Of a DNA stretch of 64,000 nucleotides, positions 21,891 to 35,654 are shown piece after piece. Numbering within the stretch: position 1 is the stretch's first letter; each line of letters starts with the position of its first letter. Made by a program: the position numbers and the translations under genes. Origin of the DNA: Gnetum montanum (Eukaryota; Streptophyta; Gnetopsida; Gnetales; Gnetaceae); contig MNCI01002976.1 of the NCBI GenBank assembly GCA_015680685.1, positions 7,223-71,222 on the forward strand. Direction: 5' to 3'. Under the pieces are notes generated by a model that had not been told where the DNA came from, did no database searches, and saw nothing but the letters and a program-made list of their open reading frames with translations.

Positions 21891-24180
21891 TTTAATCATG
21901 AACTAGTTTCCAATAGATTCTTATTAGATTGTCTAAGCTTTATGCTTCTTATTATGATAGGTTAATAGCTTTATTATTATGTGCTTTATCATCTATATGT
22001 TTTGGGTGACAGGTATTATGAGCCATACATTATATTTTTATTAATACTTATGCATGCTAATGATTATTGTTGTTATCAAGTCTTTGGTAGTATCTATGGT
22101 AACATATCTTTCATGGTATTTAGCCTTCAATGACTTAAATTCATAAAGGTATTTAGCCTTTCATGGGTTTTTGGGAATTTTTGTCTTTGAAATTTTTTAA
22201 AATTTTTTACTATAAATAGAGCAAAGGGTGGATGATGGGGTTTTGTCCCATGGAGAGAGTTTGTTAGTTTTTCAATTTGAAAATGATAAATTCTTTTTTT
22301 TATATACTAGGCATGTTGTTGGCTCAATATGTTATTTCATGAAAAATGTGAGGCTCTAGGCCTTCCTTAATTGAGGACTTGGAATAAGAGACATCATGAG
22401 ATATCAAGCATGAACCATGGGGATACTCATGGGGAATGACTTTCATAAGGATTGAACCTACACTAGGAGCAAAGTTTCCATTATTTATGAATTATGTTCT
22501 TATGTTAGTATAATAAGCAATCATAAGCTATTGCAGGTGTACATATTAGAGAATGCCTTTTAATAAGCATCTTGTCCCATTGCAACTATGGAACTACACA
22601 ATGAGAAAAGTTTTCATTGTTTAAAGATCATGTTTTTATGGCAGTGCAACAATCCCATAATTACTAAAAATATTATTCTTAGAAAAAAGAGAAAAAAAAA
22701 ATTAGTTGCTAATAAAGTATTTTGGATGCTAAGTGTTCTCTTTTTCATGGACATAGAATAAGTTTATTATGTTGATGCATAAAGAGTCTCCATTACCAAT
22801 AGCTACTTTTAGTAGGGATGACTATGTACTTTTAAGAGATGTAGTGCATAAGACATGGATAATTTGGTAAATAATGATTCATGAATGTTTGATCATGATA
22901 GTGAGGTGTATTTATATTATTCATTTAGAAGTAAATTTACTTAAGTTGTCACCAAATTTCTTCATATTTACCAAGCACAAACACTTTAGTTATTCTTCTA
23001 TCATAATTTTTCTTCATTTTTCTTGCTTTATTTTCAGTGGACTATATTTTATATTTTCGTTTCCTCAATATTTATTGAAGAATTATCTTGGACTAAGAAG
23101 TTCAAGTAGTGTATGACTCATATTCACTTGGACTCTCACTACGAGCCTGATTATTAGCCATAATTACCTTGGAGTTCACTCTATTGATGTTTATCATCTA
23201 CAATGGAGTGTCGCTCCTAGTTCATTGCAATTTGGAATTTATGATTTTTGATTTTGATTAGTGAAAACTACTATGACTCATAGTTCATTCCATTATAATG
23301 TTAATTTCTCAGATTTTAAAATAGTATGATGAGATGTGACTTGTAGTTGATTGCAACTCCAAATTTTTTTAAATTTTTAGTTGTTATGTTGCAATGGGTT
23401 GTGACTCATAGTTGGTCACATCCTGATTGAAAATAGAAAAATAAAAGTAGTTCCTCAAAACAAAAAAAAACATTTTGCATCATAAAGCACTATAAGACGC
23501 ATCCAAGTGCTGAAGGGAGATTTGATCATATACATAGAAAGTAGATCTAACCTTGAATCCTTCTTTCCTTTGTAAAATGCCTAAGGTAGGCCTTAAATCT
23601 CTTTTTCTCAAGCATTTTTCTTCTAATATTTCTAGTTGCACATTATTGTGAGAAAATATGGAGCATTAGCATTACTTCTGAAAATGAATTTTGGGTTTCA
23701 GGTATCCTTCTTAATATTCTAGTACTTGTTTCTTGTAGTGTTTCAAGAAAATTTGTAATTGTGAATGTTGTATTAAACTATATTTTTGTGTTTTCTTTTA
23801 GAATTTTATGGTTCTTGCTAAATATAGAGTTAGAAACTAAGACAAGGATATCACTTGTAGCAAGATAATGCTAGGGTTTGTTCATGAGAAATTAGAATTA
23901 AAATTTTATTACTAGAAGGGACATTATATTTTACTATAGCTCTCCTATTTGTAAATATTTAAATATCAAGTCCAATTTGGGCTTTCTCTAAGTTGGAGCT
24001 AGGAAAACAATAATTTCAATTTAAGACTTACTTAATAGTATGAGATAGTATTAAGATAGTCAATGTGTATTCTTGTGAACTACATTTATGCTACCATAGT
24101 AAATTCTCTGTTAGGTGTGAAACTAATTTCATATTATATAGTTCCAAACCCTTTTCTACTTGAATAGCTATTTTCCACCT
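21891..24180 (+). other. Probable LTR/UTR DNA of the Athila-like element
   Basis: No recognisable protein. A promoter-like CTATAAATAGAGC (TATA box 22211-22219) suggests an LTR U3/R junction in plus orientation after the integrase. Exact LTR ends were not found. The open frame at 22874-23116 has no domain. Confidence 0.4.
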
Positions 24181-24260
24181 TTTCACTGGGCATGTACGTT
24201 GAGGACAATGTAGACCTAGTTCAGGCCACCAACATTGTTGAGATTTGGGAATTACTAGTG
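24181..24260 (+). other. Athila/Tat-type 3' terminal signature
   Basis: The phrase GTACGTTGAGGACAATGTAGA resembles the conserved stretch just before the polypurine tract of plant Athila/Tat elements (cattgaggacaatg...). It suggests the 3' end of a further element of this group. Recognition rests on a short motif only. Confidence 0.35.
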
Positions 24261-24499
24261 TTGAATTTTACAGTTGCTTTTTGTACTTTTTATAATTTAT
24301 TTGCATTATATTATTTTCAATTTTTCATTCTATTCATATTTTCTTACATCCATTATATTATCATTGTATGTCTACTGATGTTCCCTATAACAAAAAACTT
24401 CTTGTGCATCCTAGTGCAAGAGGGGATGTCCTCAAGAACAATCTTTAGTAGCTCCAAACCTAATAACATGAAGATGTGCTTAGAAGGAAGAGTAGGAAT

Positions 24500-27400
24500 G
24501 CATTCATAGCTAGTGAAAGGAGATTTTGGAGTATGAGGAATAAGAGATGAAGTTGCCTACGATGCCATTGAGGACACCTAGGAACCTCAAGTTCCTCATG
24601 GAACTAGTGAATTCACCAGTTTCAACTTCTTTCATAGTGCATAACCGAGAGTTTGTCTTGATAGGAGGTAAGACATTCTATTAGTAGGAGGCTCATCATT
24701 TCTACTTAATACTAGTAAGAACATCACTGAAGTCATGGAATTCTTAGGCTTTTCAAAGATCTTATGACATTAGCGAGGTCCTCATTATTGAGGTCCTTGA
24801 GATGCAGGTGGGACCCAATAGATAATACTTTATGATGTCAATGTTAGAGAGAAAGACTTAATTAACTAAGATCTTCCTTGATGTGATGATGGATGATTCA
24901 TGATAATTCTACAAGAACCATCCTCTTGAAAGGAGGATTCTTGCAAGGTTAGTGATGAACATTTTCAATAGCTTTCATTTTATACATGACATGTCTTTTG
25001 GCAAGTTGGTGACTAGTAACTTGGAAGATCCTTATACCCTAAATTATCCATTTAGTATTTTGTATAGGATGGAGTTGGGAATTTGAGACTCCAATGAGGT
25101 CCCATTTCCATCAATGATCTTAACATTTTATCATCATTTTTGGTTTCGGCCACCTGCCCTACCCCTCAAGGAGATCATGGCATGGAACAAGGATTAGTTT
25201 CTGAATCTAGGATGTGCTTTCTGCAGTCAATGGCTAGCCATGAAATAGTATGAGGAGGTTTAATGGATTCCTAATACATAAATTCTTGGAGATGAGGGTA
25301 GGGATGTTTGGAAGGCCCACTATGCTAACTTAAAATAGCCACAATACTAGCAACAGGGTATGATAGGTTGTGTTTTGTAGTCACCTCCATGATCTAGGTA
25401 TATCCCAACTTCAATTGACAAAACTCCTTAGTGACTTTTAGCTGGAACTTGCAATGTTGATGAAAAGGAGATAAATTTTGTGTAACATTGGTTGCAAAGG
25501 AGGGTAAGGTTTGTGCAATGTTGGTTGCCAAAGGGGGTAAGGTTCTATAACATTGGTTTCCAAGGAGGGTAAGGTTATGAACTTGACTTTTTTATGTTGA
25601 AAAATTACTCTGAGAGTCTCCAATGCTCAATCGATTACTAGTTTGCCAAAAACGTATTGCAAAATGTCAAAAAAAATTTTGATACTCAAGATTTTAAAGG
25701 TTGTCCAACCCAAAGGACCTATTCAATGTGTTCAAAATTTTTATTTATAGACCATAGGATTGCTAGTTTTTGGCTATAAATTTCTACCATGATTGCTGAC
25801 ATATTGATATAATTTGTAGATGTAGTAGGGCCTTTAATCTCTAGTATATTTTTCAATTTATGGTAATTTTTAATACCTCCAAGGCCATCAAAAACATGCT
25901 AGATACCATAACTAGTAAACAAACTTTTCCAACTATGCTAGCTTTACCCATCCATGCTAGCTTCATGGGATCCATGCTGAAATGTTGGAGAAAATTTTGG
26001 CCTTATGAAGAAATCAAACCTCCAACTACTCCAACACTGGCTTTGTGAACCAATGCCAAGGTTATGGAAGCTATGCTGGTAATTACTATGAAAATGAAAA
26101 CCCAAACTCCCCAACATTGGATGCAGGTGGTTCTAGTGTCGTTGCAGTTATGAACCATGTAAAACCCATGAAAATGCCAAATTTTCCAATCCTTAAGGAC
26201 TTTTTATCCTTCCCAAGCCTAAATATAGACATAACATAACTTTTTTCACTTGGAAAGTGAGGCTATATCAACTTATGAGGCATGTTTTAGCACAAAAATT
26301 TCAAGTATGTGAGATTGCATCTTATGGATTACAAACCCCACATTATTACAATGAAAATCTAGCCTCAAGTGTAGGGTTGAAGGTTATAATGCTAAAAAGG
26401 TTGCAATATGTTTTTTATTGATGGTGTTTCATTGGTTCCTATTTGTTAATGTTTAGATGATTGAGCCAAGAGACATCAACAAAGAATGCAAAACACCATT
26501 GTAGGTCCATCACCAACATTTCCTCTCTGTGCTTGATTCTATAGTGTTGAACCATGCCAAAGAGTGCTTATGATGATGGGATAAGTGTTATGATGACATG
26601 ATATAGGTTAAAGGCTATATTTGGGTACAAAAAAATGGTCATAGGGTTAACAATGAGTTCAAATGTTGACATCGTGGCTGCAGTTATGTTGGTGACATTT
26701 TGGATAATCGATGGAGTCTTCACACTTTATCCTTTGAAGTGTTGATCACTTGGAAATGTTTTTGAGGAACTAACACCTCACTCTAAGGTTTCTTTGGCTA
26801 TTAGGCTCCTCCCTTTGCTTTTTTGTAGTCATTTTTTTATCTTTTGGTCTTTGTTATCCTTTCAACTTCTTGGAAATTTGGTTCCCCATTTTTTTCTTTC
26901 GTTTTTTGGATGAAAACTCTATTAGGTTTCATTACCAAGGCTAGGTTTGATTTTGATTTTTTCACTAAATGAGATGTGTTACATTCATTGGAATTAATGA
27001 TGTAGCATGACAAAGGAAATGTGACATGGCCATAATGCATGAGTGTCAAACATAGGTCATCATTAATGTTTAGGGTAAGGAAGGTTATGATCAAGCTATG
27101 GGATTGCACTCAAGGAGTGGTAATGACAATGATATGAAACAAGCACTCTTGGTGTGATAGGACAAGCTAACCAAGTCTTATGCATCAAGATCACATGGTA
27201 ACTTGCTACTGCGACAAGTTTTACCTTTGCAATGACATCCAAGCTTCATCTTGTAAGTAAAACTTCAAGAGAACAAGAAAACAAAACAAAGAAAAAATGT
27301 TGTTATAGTACAATGCATATGTCCACATAAGACAACTAGCAGACCAAGTTACAATAGGTCACCATTGTTACACCATAGGAAAATCTATGCAATGTATGTC

Positions 27401-27930
27401 AAATTTACAATACTTGTAGTTCATTTATTGTGCCAAATAGAGATATTGAAAGAGAGCATGTAGGAAAGCTTATTGTAGACCACTATAGTCATCAACGTTG
27501 GTCATTCGTTGCAACCTATCAACAAAGATAAATAACACTACAAGCAAACATGTGAGTGTTGGATGTAATCAAGGCTATGTGATGGCTTTATTATTATACT
27601 ACAAGGGTCTAATGATTCCTTGAATAGGTTTAAGTTTTGGCAAGGAACTTGGTTTTAGGTGCTTTCTCCTCACCATCATGGTCTATATGGGAACTTCAAC
27701 TAAGGAATCCTTTGTGATGTTTTTGGCTTTAAGATCAATGGTCATCATGCTACTTAAGGGTATTATGGCTATTTAATAGAATGTTTTTAGGGCTTGAGGT
27801 TTGGGTGTTTTAAGGTCAACTTGGTCTAACAATATCATGAAAGGAACCTATTTAGGCTTTAAAGATAGTTGAATTCCTTCCCCATCCTCCTAGATCATTC
27901 TTGCACAACAACATAAGTCCATCAAGTGAT
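24500..27930. other. Unassigned repeat-derived DNA
   Basis: Interrupted coding-like stretches on the plus strand, notably 24940-25330 (LPLKEIMAWNKD, FCSQWLAMK, GDEGRDVWKAHYANL) and 26045-26400. They look like decayed retroelement protein, but I do not recognise the family. One short tandem repeat (25480-25576) lies inside. No LTR ends were located. Confidence 0.35.
25480..25576. repeat. Three tandem copies of a 32-33-bp unit
   Basis: Units at 25480-25511, 25512-25544 and 25545-25576, each with CATTGGTT or ATGTTGGTT followed by GGAGGGTAAGGTT or a close variant. Confidence 0.8.
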
Positions 27931-28300
27931 GCTTGTATAATAAAATTATTAAATAATGTAAAAACAATAAAAAATATTTTAATAATAAACTAAATGTGAT
28001 TCAAAATAAATTAAATCAATGTCAAAAAAGATGAAAACATGGTCAACAAAGGTCTTAAGAGGTTGATTGGGGCAAATAGGGTGAAATAAAGGCCAAATGA
28101 TGTAGAATCAGGTCAAATAAGGGTCAAATGATGACTAAAACCACATAAAATGGTATCAAAAAATATAAATAAGGTCTTATCAATATTAAATGACATCAAA
28201 TGATGTTTAATGAAGTCAATCAAGGTTCACATGATGCCAAATGATGGAAAAGAGTGCTAAAATAGGGAAGAATTATGTAAACAGTGATCATATTTTGTCA

Positions 28301-28453
28301 GTTTTAGGTCTTAGTGAGCTCTGATATCACTAGTTTTAGGCCTTGGTAGACTACAATGTTGCTAGTTTTAGGCCATAGTGCACCATGATATCATTAGTTT
28401 TAAGCCTTGGTGAGCCATGATGTTGCCAATTTTAGGCATTCGTAGGTTGTGGT
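28301..28453 (+). repeat. About five copies of a 32-33-bp unit (GTTTTAGGCCTTGGTGG type)
   Basis: Tandem units with the theme AGTTTTAGGCCTTGGTG then a GCCATGATGTTG-like end. The same unit recurs at 28764-28797 and 31428-31541 (plus) and, inverted, at 43532-43631 and 53060-53143. It brackets the 190-bp arrays in both Tat-like arms. Confidence 0.75.
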
Positions 28454-28869
28454 AAGGGCCTATTTCACTGGGCAGGGTCAAAGCAAGGTAATGCTAACAT
28501 CCAATGGTGTTAATTGATGTCAAACCAAGTCAACTAAGGTCAAATGATAATAAGTGATAGAAATATTTGGTGAAGTTAGAATCAAATGATACTAAAATGA
28601 TGAAAATGAGGCAACATGTCATCAAATGATAGGGTATCAAATATCAATAATGCATACCAAGGTCAAACCAAGTCAAAACACAATGGAATAAGGCCAAACT
28701 AGTCAAGTTAGGTAACATGGATAAAACATGATTAATATTGGTTAATTAGAGTTAGATTTTACCAATTTTAGACATTAGTGGGTTATGGCGGAAGGCTATA
28801 GGGTTGACAAGGAAGTTTGAACACATGAAGAGGTCACTTTGAGGCTATTTAAGGGTTAAAAAGAGGCTC

Positions 28870-31200
28870 TGTTTGGCATCCATGTTAGATCCATGCTGGC
28901 CAACATAGATAGGGTAAGATCAAACATGGATAGTGTTAACATGTGGAATTTTGGGTTCATTATGGCTAGTTTTTGGGTTTTGATGGTCTATATTGGCAAC
29001 ATAGTGGATTGAGGATGGAGATTGGTCAATTCTGGTATTGATTTCATCCTTTGGGGGCCACAAATGCCATCAAGAACTACCATCCATGTTGAAACTACAT
29101 TGGTAGCATGGACCTAACATGGTTCTATGAGTGAAAAGAGTTTTTGGCATCCCAAGGCCAAAATTTATGTTCTTTAGCTTCCTAGGGTAGTGTAGGAACA
29201 TTAGGGTTGGGAACCTATCATTTGAAGGCTAAAACATGCTACCAAAAGTGGGTTTTGAGGCCTTTTTCCTTCAAAGATATAGTAGCCAACATAGATGGGC
29301 TAGCCCTAGCATGGATGAATAAGACATAATTTTTTTATATTTCAAACATTTCCAAATTAGAGCTGGACTCAAGGCCTCATGGTTCTAGGTTTCCTGAATT
29401 AGGTTTTACACCATTTAGAGTAAGGTAATGTTACCAAAACTAGTTTAGAATCTCAATCATGTTAGAGCCATGGTGGCCAACATGGCTCTAGCCCTCCTCA
29501 GTGTGGTTGCATTTGGATTTTGAATTTTAGTATGTTTTGGTGATCATGACCCAAGTTCCTGGGTTCTTGAGGTTCTTGGTATTCATGATAAGGCTTTTGA
29601 CACATAATTGTTAATTTTGAAGGGTTTTTTATTTTTAATATAGCCATACCCCTTGGACCACACTAGCCCACATAGTCCTACCATGGATGAGGGATATATG
29701 ATGGATTTTTACCATTTTTGATTTAATTTCTAGGATTTGGTAATCTCTAGAGGCTCCAGTAGGATTCTAGGATTAGTATGATGCACTGGGATGATAATTT
29801 GGCTTGTTTATGATCTATTTTTGATTTTCTACAAAGTTTCCATGCTAGGACCATACTGGCTAGTGTGGATGGGGGCTCCCTATCATGGTTATGGGTTTAA
29901 AGTAGAATTTGAATTATTTTGTCTTGTTATTTAATGTCCTAAGGTTACTGGAGGCTCCAAGAAGGTTTGGAGGCAATGATGTCATTTTGAAGGTTATTTT
30001 TTGGTCTTTGGTAGTTGAACCTAATCCAACCATGCTAGGACCACGTTGGCCAACATGGTTGAGATTTCCTCTAGCATGGCTCTAAGATTAAAGTGGAGTT
30101 TTGCCTAATTTGTCCTAGTTATTCAACATTCTAGGGTTGTCGAAGGCTCCAAGAAGGTGTAATGGTCAAGAAATTTAACTTTGAAGGTTGTTTATGGCAT
30201 ATGATGGATAAATCCCTACTAACCATGCTAAGACTATGCTAGATAGCATGGTTGTAGTGCCTTCCATCATTGTTCATCCAAAATAAGTTATTTTCAACAT
30301 CTTTTATTAGGTTTCAAGTATTTTGGAGCTACCAGAGTCTTTGGCTAGGGTATGGGGTTTGGAGTGACCATTATGGAGTTGATTTGACATGTTAGTGATC
30401 TATTTTTTGGGTATTCATGGAGTATCCATATTGGGACCATGTTGGCGAGTATGGATGGAGGCTTACTCAGTGTGGGTCGAAGGTTCAACTGGATTTTGAC
30501 CTATTTTTACTTAGTTTTCTAACATTTCAAGGTTGATAGAGATAATAGAAAGGTGTGAAGGTTGGGATATGTCATTTTGAAGGTTTTTGTTGGCCTTTGG
30601 TGGTTAAACCCCATCTAACCATGCTAGGACGATGTTGGCTAGCATAGTTGGGGTGCCCCCTAGTGTGGCTCTAAAGTTAGGGTGGGTTTTGACTGATTTT
30701 CCCACTTATTTGACATTTCAAGATGACTAGAGACTCTAGGGATATGTAAAGGTTAAGAAATGCTACTTTGAAGATTATTCAAGATAGTTAATAATCATAC
30801 CCCTATCAACCACATTGGGACTACATTAGCCAACATGGTTTGGGTATCCCTCAGCATGGTTGAAGTAAAATTTGTGGTTTCTAGTACTTTTTGTTGGGTT
30901 TTAGGACATTTTGAAGCTGTTGGAGGCTACAGCTATAGTTTAGGACTTAGTGTGATCATTCTACAATTAATTGAAAACTTGGTTGGTGTTTGTAACCCCC
31001 ATCCCTCTTTAGACTATGTTGGCTAGCATAGTTTGGATCACGACCAATGTAGTTACCTAATATAACTAATTTTATTATAGTTTTTACCTTCCTTCAATGT
31101 TTGGTACCTTCTAATGTCGATACCCTATTTAGAATTTTGGTATGAAGGTTTATTTGCCTTGATATGCTATGAATGGGTTGCTAGGAGATGGGTTTTAACA
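28870..31200. repeat. Tandem array, unit about 190-200 bp, minus-oriented Tat arm
   Basis: About eleven diverged units, each recognisable by CCATGCTAGGACC-like sequence, then TTGGCCAACATGG, then a CTAGCATGG-like block. Markers fall near 28882, 29089, 29299, 29460, 29655, 29850, 30032, 30222, 30428, 30619, 30810 and 31010. Spacing is 160-210 bp, mostly 182-206. It contains no gene. It sits just beyond the minus-strand protease remnant at 31690-32435. Confidence 0.8.
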
Positions 31201-31427
31201 ATGTTCGATGCTTGGAATCCATTCCAACGCTAGGGACTTAACCCTAGTGTAGATGTGGGTCAAAGTTATAAATCCTAGTATTTTATAATTTTTGGTTTTT
31301 TTTGGAAGGCTAAATTGGTTAGAACACATGGTTATGATACAATAATTACTCATGAAAAATGTAAATTAACTAGACAAGCCAACAGTAAACTAAGGCATAA
31401 TGGCTAAAAATAGGTTGTAAAAGTATT

Positions 31428-31541
31428 GCTAGTTTTAGGTTTTGGAAAGACACTAGTTTAAGGCCTTGGAAGGTTATGTTTTGCTATTTTTAGGCCTTAG
31501 TGGGCCATAGTTTTCCTAGTTTTAGGCCATGAAGGATCATG
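31428..31541 (+). repeat. Short GTTTTAGGCCTT-type repeats at the protease side of the array
   Basis: Three to four imperfect units of the repeat at 28301-28453, between the 190-bp array and the minus-strand protease remnant. Confidence 0.65.
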
Positions 31542-31689
31542 TTCTTTACATTGTTTAGCAAGTATGGGATGCTCTTGAAAGAGCATATAAGGCTAGAGCT
31601 AATATTAAAACATGATATAATTCCAAAAATGTGATCAAATGATCCTTAATAAGAGAGGGGATAAGACATTTACTATGAACTTATTGCTT

Positions 31690-32435
31690 GATCTTTGATA
31701 GATCAATGAGTCCGTTTGGCATGATCTTGTGCTCACCATATCTCTTGTTCAACATGGTAAGTTGCATGTATTTTCATTGAACACCCCATGTTGTAGAGTT
31801 GATATAGCTAGCATTATTATTATCTTTGTTGTTGGTGGTCCCAATCTAAGTATCGGGAGTTTCCTCTTGAAACTACACCTATAAACCTTGGTTATTATTA
31901 ATATAGTTAACTAAAGGTACCAACACATTTTCTCCATGGATCATAATTTCCCCTTCCTCATATGGAAAATGAATCTCTAGGTGTATAGGAGATGAGACCA
32001 TGTAGATCTTAGCCAACTAGGTTCTTCCTAGAATTAGGTTGAAGTTAGGTCTCTTCAACTCCTAGGAAGTATGTGAATGTAGGAAATTTCTCGCTAGTTA
32101 TGAAATCTAAGAAGATAGAACCTTGCACTAGTACTAACTCATTAAATGACTAGAGTGGTGAGGTTGTGGTTGCTGGGATGTTCTCAATTAAGGCTAGTTT
32201 GTACACAATGGAAAATGATACTACATTAGTTGCCATCCCATCATTCATATGGACACATTTAATCTTGTACATGCCAACACATATGATAATTAGGAGAGGG
32301 GCAAATAAAAAATTCCTATTTCAAGTGTCAATATTCACCTCATTTTCATAAAAGTCAAGTATTGGTTGATGCCCATTTTCCTTAAGTAAAGCTTGTTCAA
32401 TGATAGAGTAGATAGACTTTCTATTGGGAGGCATG
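31690..32435 (-). pseudogene. Tat-like retroelement protease remnant, minus arm
   Basis: On the minus strand, VHMNDGMATNVVSFSIVYKL, then TTTSPL.SFNE, GSIFLDFITSEKFPTF and later IHLEIHFPYEEGEIMIHGEN line up with the plus-strand protease at 42540-43327 (ATTNFIPF, TTTTALKSFNG, GSIFLEFVAREQFPT, IHGDN). The D(T/S)GA active site is degraded in both. Gag of this arm lies upstream at 36230-37270, with a presenilin fragment between. Several stops; inactive. Confidence 0.7.
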
Positions 32436-34259
32436 TCTCTTCTCATAGGGATAGAAGTCAATGCTTGAGCTATTGCATCTCTATGAGTAGGAGAAGTTAT
32501 AACTAGGTTGTATAGGCTTGGTGATGTGTTTTTTTTTGTTTAAGGGATTGTTTCACTTGTTCCCTTGTTGTAAGAAATTTTCCTTTAGCATGTGATATTT
32601 TAGCCTTAGTGGTCTTAACATCCTTCATCATTCCTACAATTTGTGGCTTAGGTTTTAATGTGGTTTCTGTTGGCGACCATTTGGGACATGATTGCCAACG
32701 AGTGTCCTCGAACAGGATTTAGGTGCTTGCTAGTCTCTCGCAACACCAAGGCTCAGATACCTACAAATAGACTTAGTAGTTAATGTGAGTATGTGTGTGT
32801 GCTGTTGTGAAAAATGAAACAATTGGGTTGTGTGTGAAACTATAAATGACTTATCTTAAAGATATTCAGCTAACTTTGCAAAGTATTGTGAGTTGTTGAG
32901 AGTTCCTATTTTGTTCAATTGCCTAGTCTATGTGGTCTTTATAATACCTACTTGTAACAAATAAAGTTTTGCAAAAACATTTAAGCACAACTCTGCAAGT
33001 CTACTTCTAATCTTTCCCAGAGAAAGAGATAGTTCCACAAGAAAATTATAAATAGAGCGAGATTCAATGGAAATAGAAATAAGAGAAAAAGAAAGCAGAT
33101 TTGTGTAAAGATCTCAAATGTTTAAACAAGGTAAAATGATACGAGTAAAAAATTCACAATAAAGCTATCCCAAATTCAATAACTACAAATTTTTTAAACT
33201 TCCAAGGCTCAAATAAACAATTTCTTCAGGACAATCCTACTATGCTACCCAAAAAATTGCTACATAAACCATCATGTACCAAACTCTATTTTGGCTAGAT
33301 AATGGATGTCAACAATTGCATTCAACAAAACCTTCAAACGACTTGACAATTTATGATTGAAATACCATGGAGATTCACTTTAAAGATAAAAGAAGCTATT
33401 CTAGTCTTATCAAAATACCAAAGATTTTTTGAACCCTCCTGACTATTTAATTGTTCAATGAATTGACTACATGCAGAGGCTCTCTTACAACAATCTCAAT
33501 AGCGGTTCTTTTACATTGCCCAATAATAAAATTCACTACTAAAATGCTCTTAAGACTTTCAAACACAAGCTCTTCTATGGCAAAATTTTAATAGAAATTT
33601 TCTATCATGCAACAAGAACAATAAGAGCAATCTAAAAATTCCAAAATTATTTGCCAAGCATGATACTATCTAAAACACTAGCTAAACAAGTTAAAAAAAA
33701 TAAAAAATAAACATAACTCATAGGAATATGACAAAGAGGCTAAAATGTTGTCTTTAATAAGTTATCTTACAAGCAATCTTTCACAATGTCTTCTTTACAA
33801 ATGCTCTTCTCCCTTCTCTTTCACCAAGACCCAGAGTGAAACCCCCTTTCCTTTAACCCTTGAAGCCTTTTTATAGGGTCTCATAGGTAGTTAGATATTA
33901 CAAAATATCTTGGGTAACTTTTCTCCCAAGTAAGGAAGTTATAACTTGCCCAACAAGTTAGGAAGTTATAACTTATACACGAAGTTAGGAGAAAACCATG
34001 CTAACATTGGCACGTGTCTTTACAAAATTTACAAATATTTCTTTCATAATAAGTCATAACCTATATAATAATTTTAGAAAATAAAGCCAAGATCTCCATA
34101 CAATAAGCACTCCATACAATTGTCATTTTATTTCTGTTTAAGATTTCAATTGTTAAATATCATTACCCACCGTGTACAAATCCCTAGTAATTTTCATGAA
34201 TAGGTGGTACTAAGAAAGTAATTCAGCATCCATCTTAGTGTAGATGTTGGTGGAGGCGG
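32436..34259. other. No gene recognised
   Basis: AT-rich sequence between the minus-arm protease and the gene-derived segment. No open frame longer than about 60 codons has any recognisable content, and no LTR ends were identified. Confidence 0.4.
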
Positions 34260-34860
34260 CTGCATGATCTTTCAAATCAAGAAAGCCGATCCTTGCAAGT
34301 CAAGCATACCATCTGATGCTTGTATAACTAAATCATCTGCATTTGCACTTGATGCATGCTTTATATCCACGTAAAATTTGTTGTTGGTTTCCTTGGAAAA
34401 GTGACTCTCACTGGGTAAAGAAATTTGAATACGGTGGTGACCACTTGGCACCATTACAGGAGGTGCTTCAATCAGCAACACATCCTTTAACTTTTTGAAG
34501 CCTCATTTTCCTGCTATCATCATCTCCCAGTAATTGATTCTTCCTTCCTTGTCTTGTCATTCCAAACACGCATTTTCTTCTTCCCATAGGCTGTTGTTGT
34601 TGTTTCTTTCCCATCAAAGTATCCATATACCACATGCCTGGTCATCACTTTGCTACACCAGATCCACAACCTTCTTCATCAAACATGCAATGCCACCATT
34701 ATTATCTAACGCCGCCCGTGCATCACTCGTAACAGCTAACACTAGCTCTGTGCATAATCCTTTGGCAGCTACCATGTTACGCATCATTGCATTCTTCCCC
34801 ATTATTTTGGTGGTTATGTTACCCATTTCTCTATCCCTCTTTTCTTGAATTTCTTTACTT
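34260..34860 (-). pseudogene. Unidentified coding remnant, minus strand
   Basis: In GC-richer DNA, one minus-strand frame runs with few stops from about 34860. It shows REMGNITTKIMGKNAMM, MVAAKGLCTELVLAVTSDARA and GGIACLMKKVVDLV. After stops, the open stretch 34272-34481 (VLLIEAPPVMVPSGHHRIQI) follows. The composition is that of a soluble protein and differs from the AT-rich surroundings. I do not recognise the family. It is next to a presenilin fragment on the same strand, so it may have been carried here with it. Confidence 0.45.
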
Positions 34861-35654
34861 GAATGGTGACTAGTATTTCCATTACATCAAAGAGGTCATG
34901 CGTGCATTATTTTAGGCAGTGTAGATAATAGCAAAATAAGTAGTTTTAGCTACATATGAAATCTAGAATAATGCCGTCATTTGATTCAGATGATGCCATC
35001 TCCATTTTCACCAATGGCTCCATCGAAACAGTAGGCGTTGACGGTGGCGTTGGCTCTGGCTTGATCTAGCCGAAGGAGGTCACATGTTGATGCTACCCTC
35101 ATCTTCTTGACATGGTAGAAGTGGGATATTTGGAACATTCTACGTAGTATTCTATCTTTTTGTTGTTGGAATTTCATTCATTAAGCAATCTTTTATCTCC
35201 GCAACATCAAGGGCTTGACCACGGCGTGCTCTAACTTTGGGAGGCGCTAATGGCGCAGCACCAGCTGTTAGAGGAGCCTGGTAACGAAACTAATTTCAGG
35301 TTCTCTATTCAAACATTTTTCAGCTGAACTTTTAATTACATGCGACACTGAAATCCAGCGCAGTATTTGAGATACATAAATATTTTGCACTTTTGGAGCT
35401 TTGGTAGATTTATTAAATCTCTACAGCTGCACCAGAAGCAGCTATGGTGTCCGTGATGTTTCACGTGAGTGTTTCACTATGGCCGTGGGACAGAGTTCAG
35501 CTGCCGCATTTCGTGAAGTTTGGTTGCAATTGTAGGTTGTGGTGATTGTAGTGCATGACCACCATTTCGACACCAAATAATGTCGTGAGCAAGAACACGT
35601 TGAAGTTGCTCGCATTCGATGAGGACTTGGATTTTGACTTTACGAGCGATGGTG

